From contig NC_053415.1 in the NCBI RefSeq assembly GCF_016859285.1, forward strand, positions 14,649,501 to 14,713,500: a stretch of DNA of 64,000 nucleotides, written 5' to 3'. Position numbers and translations under genes: made by a program. The DNA is from Xiphias gladius (lineage: Eukaryota > Chordata > Actinopteri > Istiophoriformes > Xiphiidae). The notes beneath the pieces are model-generated. The model was given only the letters and a program-made list of their open reading frames with translations, had not been told where the DNA came from and made no database searches. Shown here one piece after another: positions 13,126 through 25,400 of this stretch (positions are counted from its first letter, which is position 1; each line of letters opens with the position of its first letter).

Positions 13126-15977
13126 ATTTGAAATGTGCTTCTCTGAGCAAAACAATAAGAGATTGTAACAGCTGCAATTATGTCTCTTTGTCCAGCTATA
13201 AATCAATTATTAGAAGAACAGCTCTACAAATAAAAGACAAATTCCAACATTGTGATACTGTGAAAAACTAAGTATGCCCTTGAAAGTGAGGCTGCATAAC
13301 TGAAAGGAAATTAAATATTAAAGGTGTTATTTCTGCCTTTCTTGAAAGTTGAATCAAGTTCCAGTTTTTTCATTTATATGATTAGGAGGAAGATAGTGTG
13401 AGCGATATTTTACTTTTAACTGATTAACTTCTTCCAAAAATCAAACCAGTGGAATATCTATGTGTGTAGCATTAGAAAAGGGCTCCAATTCTCTAGACAC
13501 AAATGAAACTTAATATCTTAACCACTGATTTGACCGGGGGGCCAAACAGACCTTTCTGAAGTCAGTGTTCATTTTGTTCATACAAAGGTGCAGCTAATCT
13601 TTGAAGAAAGGCCTCGTCACCTGCAGGGGTCCACCTGTTTGACCTGCACCATCTCTCCAGTTTCTCTGTTCCCACTGACCTGAGATAATACAAGGCCGGG
13701 CAGGTTCACCTCCTCTCAGAGCTCGTGTTACACAGCCACCCAGGGCAAAAGTGGACATGAAAGTGCTGTTTATGTGGTTGGTTGAACTCAGGTATAGGAA
13801 GTAAAACACCTTTTCGCTCACAAGGACACACACAAATCATATTAAGCTATCAACTGAAGAACAATTAAAGCAACTGAACCGTTTTTTTCTCTATTTGGCA
13901 TGAATAGATTTATCAAACCTAATCAAAAAAATAATGTGATAATGTGAGGAATCATGCTCTGTGCCATCAGAATCACTCTAATCTGACCAAAGTCTATCCA
14001 TGGAAGAATACTGAGCCAATAGTTATTTACAGTTTTGCCAGCGTACACTGATGTACTTTTATTTTTTCTCTATAGCTCATTTGTTCCTATAAAAATAAAA
14101 ATAGCTACACTGCTAATTAGCCTATGCTATATGTGCCATTGCATTCAAGATGTAATGTGTGTCTGTCCATTTAGAAGCTTTTAATGTGTTTTGATTGGCT
14201 CATCAAGATCACTGTGAACTATCAAGAGTACCAATGCAATCGGTGTTAAACAGTGTTTAATGAATATTTACAGTAATTCGATTGAAACCATACAATATCA
14301 ATATATAGCATTTACAGTAGAGTTACATCCAAAAATGGATGTGAGCAGACATACTGTAAATTTATGGATGTAAATCTGATTTCTATGTCTCAGCTTTTAA
14401 AAAATGATATTTTTGGAATTAAGAGGCCAGAATGAACACATTAATGTCCAACACATTGCTGTCCATTCTGTCTGGACACCAGTGTGTACCAGCCCACAAC
14501 AACTAGTCATGCTTCTGTCAGCAGACAACGGATGTAGGGGATCTTACTCTGTCTTTTACTGGAGAATCTGGGTGACATCAGTGAGGAGGCTTGTGATGCA
14601 TCTGTTACCATACCCACAGCAACAGAGATGCCATTCACATATCTTACACTAGAACCTCCCAAGTCATTTGCTGCAATTAGGAATGTGGTTAATACCCTGC
14701 CGCACCCCCCCCAATGCCTGCTGACACACACAGGAGTACGGACACACAGACACGCAGAGGGCTTTCTAACTTCAACAATGCCCACATTGTGTTGTGCTCT
14801 GTTGTATGATTGTGGCCCAGTCTGGCTCATACTTCACACCGCCATCAAACACCAGCGGATACACTGCGAGAAGTGAGAGGGCGATACAATGAAGCTATTT
14901 TATGTTTCTTGCAGGCCTGGAAGATGACATGCACTGGCTCATATCACTGTTGCTGGTGGGTGGAAACCTCAATCTCACATGCCAGCCTTTCAGGAACTGA
15001 AAAAACAAGTTTGTTCAGCTGTTTGTGAACAAACCTGGAGGATCATAAAACTTCCTCAATATAATCCTTCAGCTAGTCAAAGCATAAATATCATCAAAAG
15101 TGGAGAGATACCTAAGCTTTTGACATGAAATCAGTGTTGCGACATCCTGAGGTGACTGAAGATCTCTCATCTGTTCCATGACCACAAAATCTTTCCTGTG
15201 ATGACTTATTTATGAACCCGGTTCTCAGCAGGTGTTATTAATGAAATTGCACATTAATATTTTATTCCAGTTTTTATGGAAGGATGATCAACCCCAAAAC
15301 CAGAATATATTTAATTTAAATACATATCATATATATATATACATATATATATATATTTAAAACCAAATAGTTTTTTGTTTTGTTTTGTTTGTTTTTTGAA
15401 ATCAGATTACACCTCAAGATTTTTACAATAAATTCTGATAGAGACTGAAATTGGAAAAAAAATTCTCAGTTCATACATAAGGAGTGAAGGAAGCAAAGCA
15501 GTGATAAGACTGCGGTGAATGGTTGTCAAGTGATTTGGGGATTTTGCATACTAGTTAGTATTTTCAACATGGAGGAATGTGGAGGAAGATCCAAACTGGG
15601 ACATCCAGCTTTGTTGTGATGATCATATGGCATTCTTCCAATTTATCATAGAACTGATTTTTTTTCTATCGTATTTATTGCGGAGGAACAGCATAAGGTG
15701 TGAGTGTCAGTGTTTATTTTCAGGTTTGAACTGATAAATGTAGCTCAAATTTATATGGTCAAAAAAGAGTCTGTCCCTGTACTTTAACGGGCGGCCTCCT
15801 GTTGCGTGAAGTTCGTCCTGGTGGCCGGAGTTGGCGCTGTGGAGCAGCAACGGAGAGCAGGGTGAGGGAACAAACAGCGGCAGGTTTCAGTCAAACTGCA
15901 CCGGGCCGAGCGGCGAGGAGCATCAGGGTCAGAGGCTCTTAACTTTGGACTACTGGACACATCTGGACCGCGATGCA

Positions 15978-18900
15978 ATGCTGCTGCAGGGAGGATACTC
16001 CGCTGTCTGTGCTGCACTTTTACTTCATGTTTACTTTCTGGAGCCAGCCTTGGTGCTCGCCTTCAACCTTGACACGAGTCATGTCATCAGGAAAGGCGGA
16101 GAGCCGGGGAGCCTGTTCGGGTTCTCTCTCGCCATGCACCGGCAACTCAACCCGGATAAAAGAATGTAAGTGATGTCTTCAACTGTACATCTCTGCTGCT
16201 CTGTTTATTTTCATTTGCGATTGTTGATCGGAAGTGCAGCTCCGTTATGAGAGACACCTGACGACACAGATTCACTGAGATTACTGACTCAAATAAATCT
16301 TAACTTTAAAAAATCCTTAACATGACTTCTTTCTATCTAAAGTTATATCTGGCTTACCCTGGGCAGGGAACGTCTACTTGATTGAAGGACTCTGCCTTTG
16401 CAGGACGAATGAAGTGATTTTCACCCCTAGGGCTTGATGTAAGGCAATGCAGCAGCCTTTAAAATGGACTTTAGTAACAATCTTCTAAAGCCCATAGTGT
16501 TTTTTGTCAGATGATGAGAGTTTTTGTTCTCATTTTCAATAGATTTCTACTGTCCCCCCGTGATGCTTTGAATATGAAATGGGAAGCAGCCTAAAGGACA
16601 ACAAGTGAACAAACAATGGTTATAACTGTCATGCAAATGTGCCTGTAAGGTCAAACTGAGGGAGCAGTGAGAGGATCGGTGTAATGCTGCAACTGTTCAG
16701 CTTGTTGATTAATCGTTTGGTTTTCAACAATCCTGACAATAGGTTTATCATTTAAACGATTTATAAGAATATTGTCAAATATTTGAGGATTTTTCACCTC
16801 TTTCTGTTTTCTAACATTGTAAACGGAGTATTTTGGGGTTTTGGACTGTTGGTCACATAAAACCGGGTAAATTCAACATTGCACTATCTATTTTTAAATA
16901 TTTAATTGACTAAAGTAAATGGTAGATTGATGGTTGATGAAAATATTTGTTAGTAGTAGCCCTAGTTAACTGGTTAATATTAACTTTTTTGTATTCACAG
17001 CTTTTTCTTCAGGACAATTTTTCAATTTCAATTCAGTTGTATATGAATTTATTCCTGTTAATATTAGCAATGTCCTTTTAATGAATGGTGTTTGGTGGGC
17101 TGCGCCACAAGACTACAAAAGTTATTTTTTTATCTCAGCAGGTGCTTTTTTCGCTCAATGGTTTTACTTTTAAACTTCGATATGTAAACGGCACCGCAAA
17201 GGGATGAGTAAAAAATCTTTATAGTTGTCTTGAATGAAGATTGATGGCAAGTAGCTGACTGATGCATCCTGTGCTCATCCGTCACATATTTCAGGCATTT
17301 CAGACATTGACATGTACACAAATAAGCCAGGTCAGGGAGATTTTCAGGTTGTGCCAAAATAAAAGTAAACAGCAGTTATATTGTAAACTGTTTCCTCTGC
17401 AGCATTTCAAGATGCCAGCAAATGCTACTTTGCATAAACTGCAGTAAACCATTTCCTTTGGCTAGCCCTGAGGGTGCAGAAAAGGTCTTGTGTGATGAGC
17501 CTGATCATCCTGCCACACAAAGAGTAACCGAGTAACTGAGTAACTGAGTGAGGAGAGGGGGTGGCATGTCATAGCCTGTGAACAGGGTGAGGCTTCATGC
17601 TAAAGCTACTGTTGTATACACTGGTCAGCAGCCACAGGACCCTGCAGCAGCATGTTGAGAGACAGAGAACAGGAATGAGAAGCCCTGATAACAGGACTAG
17701 ATTTCCCAAAGATCTCTTTGCCTCAACTTGTGGAATTTTATCTAACTGCTGTTTTGGCTACTGTGTGCAGGAAGCTCATGACGTAGTAAATGTACCAGCT
17801 ATATACTGGAAATCTGTTTTTTACAAGGATTTTTTTTCTGTTCACAAAGAACCATGAATCCAAAAAGAACCCAAAAAACACACTTTTACATTTGTCAGAG
17901 TTGACAAGTGTAAAGACAGTGGAAGTCATGAAACTGAGTGGAATAATTGTTCTGCAAACAGTGGTTCAAAAGGTGAGACTGGCCTGATAGTTTGTTTTTC
18001 AACCAACCAAAAGTAAGAGGAGAGTGAAGATTTGCCTCCTTTACATGCCGATCTATGCGAAAGCTGCCCCGGTTTAGGCAAACATGCTACAAAAATTTCT
18101 GCTAATGTGTGCAAAAGCTGCTTATTGAGAACAGAAACAAACAACATCGTTGCAATTCTTTGTTGTTTTTGATATTTGCTTAACCTATCATAAAATTAAA
18201 CAGTGACTGAAGGCACCGTTGATGAGTTGATAGAAAGAAAATGCATCGACAACAAGAAAATACCAAACATTTGGTGGTTCCAGCTTCAAAATTTGACAGT
18301 TTCCTGCTTTTCTATGTCATCTATGATAGAAAACTGAATATTTTATATTTTTTATCTAGTAGAGCTACCACTCACAGTTTTTTTTTGTCGATTATTGTGA
18401 CAGTTATTTTCTTAATTAAATAGGTCTCCGAAATATTTTTTTTTAAATTGAGAGGAAAGTGTGGAATACACAGCAGTTTCCCCAGCTCGGCCATGATTTC
18501 GGCTCTAATCCTCATGTGACCCTGGGATAATCTGCCAGACAGGTCAAGTGAAAGCTCGGTAGAGCACACAGAAGTAGGTAATGAACAGCCCTAACTAACT
18601 TAAAGCTGTGAGGCACACTGACCACTCTGGCACTCTGAACCCATGAAATACAAGTCATCAATGTGTCACACACTCTACATCTGTCTGCTTTGTTCTCATA
18701 TGAACATGTGTTCGATGACGAATCACTAGCAGCTGTAAAATTCTACTGGCTATCACGTCTAACATTAATCTAATTATTATAAATCATATGTGAAGAGAGA
18801 AAGGCTGGCCTTTACAGGGCCCTTTCTAAACACTCTGTTCAGTGAGCAACATGTGTGACTAGATAGATTAAACTCATTTTATGTCAATCTTGACCTGGTC

Positions 18901-21900
18901 TTTCAACACCTCTGTGTTTCAGAGCTAAAACCCAAATCTCTCCCCCCTTTGCGGCAATTAGGAAAAAAAAAAGTTTGTGATTAAAGTGATGTTTTATTTA
19001 TAATACATGAAACGATTTATGCAACTTTTTCCATACTATTCCTCTAATGGGTCCATTGAAAGCACAACTTGGTTTCTCAGAGTTTTTATGGTGTTATTAT
19101 GCCTTCCTTCTCATATTGGTTTCTGTTGAGTGAAAGAAATAGGGAGAGCTATGTTTCAACACGAGACTGAACATAATGTGGCATCTTGCAAAGAAGCAAC
19201 TGGATGCCTCTTCGATGAATAATGTGTTGGGTTAATGATTTGGATATAACATCCTCTCAATGAAACCAGAGAAAAAGACCATTTGACAGGACATGCACAG
19301 CCATCTGTGCACATGTAACCTGATAGAGTAAACGCATCAGTGAATCATCAATCTAGACATTTCAGTCAAACTTTATACTCCAGTTTGGCAAGTTTGAAAT
19401 AAATTGTGTAGCTTGGAAAAGGATTAATAAAATGCAGTTAAACCGTTAATCAGAAGACTTTTTAAAGTCTGAGTTTTTAAACTTTATTTTTTACTTAAAG
19501 TTGATCTGTACTTGTAGTGATTACTCATGGTTTCTTCTGTGATGTGTACCCAGCCATGAGTACCCTGCCAATCACAGCATCAATCAGTATGTGTGTGCGT
19601 GTATGTATGTGTGTGTAAACTAAATCAGTTAGAACAGCTGCAGCAGTTCTTGTGACTTTGAGTGCACAGCTGTGTAGCACTGGAGCACATCTGTTAACAA
19701 AGAGCAGTGAGATCACTGTGTAAACCCACACCAGTCACTATGTAGTCCCATTTACACTGCAGTGAAAAACATGCTGCATAATGGGACGTGGTTTCACATT
19801 GTAGCCTGACTGATACTGGATTTATGAGGTGAAAAATGTTTTTGATAAGGATAACTTACAGTATGCGATTCCTTATATGATACGTACTGAGCGGAAGGTT
19901 TTACACATGTCTATCCTTTTCCTAAACTACATTAGAAAAGCTAGTAAGTGGACCTTGAGTCAAGATTCTTTTGTTAAACTACTGTTTTTATGGTCAGAAA
20001 TTAACTCTCAAACTCTACCTCAAACATTTCTTTGGGATTTTGTACTGCAGTTTCTGGTTACTTACTGGCAAAAACATATGTCAATACCGACTCATCCGCA
20101 GTTAGCAAATATGGCCAGTGCATCAGTCCTGATTTATCGAGTAGACTGCATTTTACTTCATGTTTTTGACTTAAATGTGATAGTTGAATTAATTACATCC
20201 CATGGGTTCTTTACTAGTACATCAAGCAAACATTACATTACTTATTCAAATTCTAAAACTACAAAAAGTTTGTCTTTTTGAAAAACTAGATCGTGGGTCT
20301 GCTAAAACAGGTGTGTTGCATGTAAATGTCAATGCTACCCCTCAGTTACTCGCTAAATTCCACAACTGTCACTTTCCTGAGTAACTCTGCTGTTAAGTTG
20401 GAGGTGTTTCTTCTTTACCCGTGTAACAAGCTCTACAAAAAATGTGACGTTTTCCTGCATTTGGCCTCATGGATTTGGCTTTGCGTGAATTAACTATCAA
20501 TTACAGCAGAAAGGAGATCTCAGTGCATTAGTGGTACATTATCTTAAACTGCAAGTTTCAGTCCTTTAGACGAATCTTTCATACACAGCCCCATAAATGT
20601 ATTATTACATTCTTTCTGTCATTAAATTTCACAATAAATTTGTTTTCGCTGATAGTCTGAACTGGATGCAGTCCCTGTCTGTGGGAATAGATTGATTGAT
20701 ACAGAGTGGAAATCTACAAAATCCAATGCAATTTAAGTCAAAGTGTTGTTTCAACTCTGTGATAACTTCTGACACTGTAGATCATGGTGTTGCTGTGTTG
20801 GATTGCATTATATTTTAGGGTCTATCTATTATACAGTAATATAGGTTCTTGTTGTCTCTCTGATGACACAGAAAATAAATTCTTAGCCTTTTGCGAGGCA
20901 GTCAGCATCAGTGTATTAGGCATGTTAGGCTAACCCAGCTAGGGGCTGAGTGGCAAAGTGAAGCTAACTTTGTAAAGGCTCTTGTTTGTATTTGCATTTC
21001 ACTGAGTTTTGTTTGAGGAGAGGGTTTGCAGTTTGGTCTTCAGTCTTACATCACACCTCCTCAGGAGAGTCCTTGTTTAGCAAATGACGAGCCACGGTGC
21101 TGTCCCATAGATCAATAGGTGGGTAACAGAAGGAACTGCAGAGTCATGAAGAGAAGAAAAGGGTGGAGAGGATTTCTTCTAAGTCCTTTGAGAAATTTCC
21201 TACACTGCAAGTACGCTGGTAAGTTCACACATGATAGTGTGGCTTACTTTGTGAAGTGTACTATTTGTTGTCTTTTTCCCCCCAAAATTATGTTAAAGGA
21301 TAATTCATATAAAACAAAAATCTTATATTAGCAGTTTTAGTAATTATACTTTAGTGTGAAAAAGCAAAAGACAGAGAGAAGTGACATTTAATTATTCAAT
21401 CTTACGTTGCCTTATTAGGCCATTTTTTAATGGGTTGAAAAATGAATTTTGTGCTAACCAATCATTAGTGACTGACATATCCATTAATCTGATGTTATTT
21501 TCACTGAGACAGGGGATACAATAGAGGTTTATAAGTCTTCTGGGTCAATTCCAATTTAACCCCTTAGTTCATGTAAGAGCAAGTCGTAATTCAAATCTCA
21601 AGTCCTCATAAGCACATTACAGATCAGCTGCTATGAGCCTTTCAGGTCTCTGAATGCTCACCATTAAATGGCACATTCCAAAGTTTTCTGTTAATATCTG
21701 AGATACAGTTGAGTAACGTTAGTTAGGTTGTTAAAAAGCTATGACCCCAAGTCCCCTTCAATTCAAGAGCCTGTGTTGTGCAGCAATATAAGTCCTATCT
21801 GTTGATGTCTTATTTATTCAAGGCAAGTCAGCTGAAAACATTAAAAAGTCAGACGGAGACTTTGTTTTCAAAGAACTCATGAAGCTATAACATTAGCTCA

Positions 21901-22399
21901 ATTAGGTAGCTAGTCACCACTGTCAAAATCAGCCAGTGACAGTTGCCATTGATGATCACTACTAATTAGAAACCTGTTAATGTTTGCCTCTGTCTGAAAT
22001 CAAGATTCCACAGTTTCAAAAAATTTCAAAAAAGTTCGACTGGTAAATACTTAACTATTATCACTGTAGACTGCACGTGCAAGAACAGAACGTTTGAGCA
22101 ACAGTAACTATAAAGGGGATTAGCTAATGTTCAATTGCTGACAAGACTGACAACAAGATGTTGTGGCGTTTCAGAGATGAAGTACAAAAGTATAACCTAA
22201 GTTGTGATAAACTGAATTTTACTTTGAAAGTATTATATGTGATTATTTCACTTTGCCACCAAGATTAGTGGACTTTTATTTTTTGCGTGAAATTTGCTTC
22301 TCTGATGTTTTCTCAATATGACTTTTCTGTGCAGGACGAACTCTGTAACCGCCACTGACAGGAAATATAGCCAGTTGTGGTCTCTTCGCCTCACAAGTT

Positions 22400-22444
<45 letters not shown>

Positions 22445-25400
22445 CATGAGTTTGAGTGTGTAAAAGGTTACAAATGCAGTCAACAAGTTGTAATCAAGTT
22501 TCAGAGGTGTCGAGAACATTGCATTAGAAAGAAAATAACTAGTATAGTACAACAAATTGTGGTTGGTACAGGTCTCAATTATGTCCCAGTTGTCACAAGA
22601 TATGTTCATTTGAAGTAATGCCAAAAGGCATTTGTTAATAAATATGTACTAAAATCATGTCAGTAGGCTTGAAAGCATTACTATGCCTGCTATAATCAAA
22701 TTAAATGATCCTTGACACAGACATGCTGCTAGTTGTTCATGCTTTTCTCTGTAACTGCCTTCCAGAGCATCTCCAGTGAGTCCGTGGCAATGATGTATTA
22801 ATATTGAGTCTTCACAAAAATGAATTAAAATAGCAGTTGACAAAACTGACATCATTAAGTTTTTTTCTTTCTTTTCTTGACCTGCTGACCTAAATCCAGT
22901 TGCAGATATTTCATTCCAAAGTCCAAATTCACAGATTTTGTGACTTGACTTAACATGAAATGACATAACCTGAGAGGTTTCTTTGATTGTTGTCTGTGTC
23001 TGTCATGCAGTGGCTGCTCACATGAGTGCCCATTGAAACACATCCTCTTCTCATGCTGTGAGAATTTGGGTTTTGGGGAGAAGCTGTGGTCAATGAGCAA
23101 AACTTGGGAAGAATAACTACATTACTAACACGCTCCAAATTAGATTGTCTGCTTCAGTGCTCCTTTGCCCTCTGAAGAATGTCAGGACAGTAGTCTACTG
23201 TCACATAGGAGAGTTTTCAATTTTGTTTTTTTATCACAAAACACAGAACCTCTTTGAGAGACTGCTTGAACACTGCCAGCTTTTGATGGGCTAAACCTAA
23301 ATCATATTTCCTACGAAATACACAATATGCAATATGCACATTAACCACTTAAAGACATGCAGTGAAGCAGCTTTATGTCTGCTGTGTTAATATTTATTAT
23401 CATTAAATAATTGAAGGAAGGACCCATCCAAGGGAGTGAGTCTGGCTGAGACATTATCATCTTTTAAATCTCTTCTTAAAACATACTTTCGGTCTACCAC
23501 TTCAGTCCAGGCAGAGATATCTCAACAACTATTGTATGGATTGCCATGAAATTTTGTGAAGACATTCATGGTTCCCGGGCGATGTATTCAAATGGTTTTG
23601 GTGATCTCACTTTTCCTTCAGTCGACATTGGTGACTTTGAATGAGATGTCTTGACAACTTATGGATGGATTGCCAAGACATTTGGAGCATGTTACCATTG
23701 TCACTATGAGCCTGTTAACATACTGTTGGTAGCATTTAGCCTCTTGGAGCCACTATTGTAGCTGTATGCTCTTAATATTCTCTTAGTCTTGTTAAGCTAC
23801 TGTTGTTATTCCTGGCTTAAATTGAAGTCTGGTAAAATCTGGTCTCAGGGCTTTTTACAGTATTAAATCTGACTGATATGGCTTATACTTTTGCCTTAAG
23901 ACCTAAGCCAACCTTTTAAAGAGTACATCATTCCATTTTCATCCATAGGTTGAAGCACTGGGCAGGTGTACTTCTTTAAACTGATTTTCTTTGTATTTAT
24001 CCAACAGATCCTTCACTGTCTCACCGAGCAACTTAGGTTTTTCCTTGTAATTTGTCAGCCATCTATATTGTTCTTAATTCTTTTTTTTCATTTTGCCTTC
24101 ATTTGATAGTAACAGTGTAGATACAGACAGGAAACAGAGACGGGGGAAAGAGAAAGGCATGGTGTGTAACTAAGGTGGCTGCCTAGAAATGAAACACAGA
24201 TGATGTGGTTATAAGATGTGTGTCTTAAAAATTAGGCCAACAGGATGCTTCTATTGTTCTTAATTCTTGCACGTATAATGACAGTTGTTAACAATGAGAT
24301 TTCAAATTGAGACATTTGCTGCACAGCTTCATTATAATTTAATAGACAAATGAGTGCTTAATGTCAGCCTCTCAGATTTAGAGTATGGGCTTTCTTCTAG
24401 ACTTTATTGTTTTGCCTTGACATTCAGACAGAGAAAAGAACAAGTGGAACCAATTCCTCTGCCAACAGTAACCACAATATTTGTATTGCACGAAGGCAGC
24501 CACAAGACATGTTGCGTTCTTTTTCTCGACAGGAAAACTCACATTCTTGCTGTTGCTATGCATCACTGTTGCATCACTGTCACTCTCACTGTTGATCTTT
24601 TCACATACATGTACTAAATTCAACAAGCTGCTGCCCTGGAGCTTCTCAAAAGGTCTTCTTAAAAATGTAGACCCTATAGCTGGTCAGAGTGATGACAGGT
24701 GATTACAAGTAAGACCAAATTTCAATACTTTTGCCTCAGAAAGTAATAGTTTGTTTGTATTTTTTTTTTTCTCTTTTTCTTCAGGCTGTTGATTGGTGCT
24801 CCCAGAGCCAGAGCTTTAGGGAAACAGAAAGCCAACATCACAGGAGGACTTTATAAATGTGAAATCTCTCAGTCCAATGATTGTGAACGCGTTGAATTTG
24901 ATAATGAAGGTAAGAAACCTATCGCTCTATCTATCTATCTAAATATCTCTCTATCATTTGTTATTATTGTTTCAAAGGTCTTAGTTAAGTTAAGTTAAGT
25001 TAAGCTGACACAATGAGAGAGCGGTCCCATATATCTGTAAAATGTAACACAACAAAGTCCAAGACTTACTTCCATTGTGGTCTTTGTTTTAAAAAAGCAA
25101 TGATGCATGGGTCCAGATGCCTCAGCGACATCATACCAACACCAAATCTTTGTATCAAATACAATCATCAGCTATAAAATGGAAAATAAAAGAAATCAAG
25201 AAGTCAAGAATGAATATCAGTGCTCATATCATTGTCTTGTGTTGCTACATTTTGAAAGAGGACATACGTATTGAGAACAAGGAGAATCAGTGGATGGGGG
25301 TGATGGTTCAGAGCCAGGGACCTGGGGGAAAGATTGTGGTAAGTCAAACTGAGCGCCTGAATCATCGTTTCCGGTAACCTTGAGTTCTGGTGTGGTCTTA

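Larger units (their letters stand above)
7102..15780. other. dlx2-itga6 intergenic region
   Basis: The two genes are transcribed divergently. I see no convincing exon in this stretch. It holds a CTCF-like motif (7988-8001), a TTAAAGGGGTAGTTCA motif at about 8595 resembling a teleost repeat end, a poly-G run (9727-9737), an AT-rich block at 10190-10490 and a tandem duplication (12078-13125). The upstream dlx2 enhancers known in vertebrates would be expected here but none could be recognised with certainty. Confidence 0.6.
16166..24784 (+). other. itga6: itga6 intron 1
   Basis: The first intron is long (8.6 kb), as is usual for integrin alpha genes. No other gene is supported inside it. It contains MITE-like repeats (about 16682-16968, 18261-18420), an AT microsatellite (22404-22440), a LINE C-terminal remnant (23440-23505) and a teleost repeat (23505-23770). 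An AT-rich open frame of 150 codons at 19829-20281 matches nothing I recognise. Confidence 0.75.

Noticed and set aside
25117..25258. Longer 5' extension of itga6 exon 3
   Set aside because: The phase-1 join from exon 2 and alignment with integrin alpha-6 require the exon to start at 25259; upstream codons are intronic.
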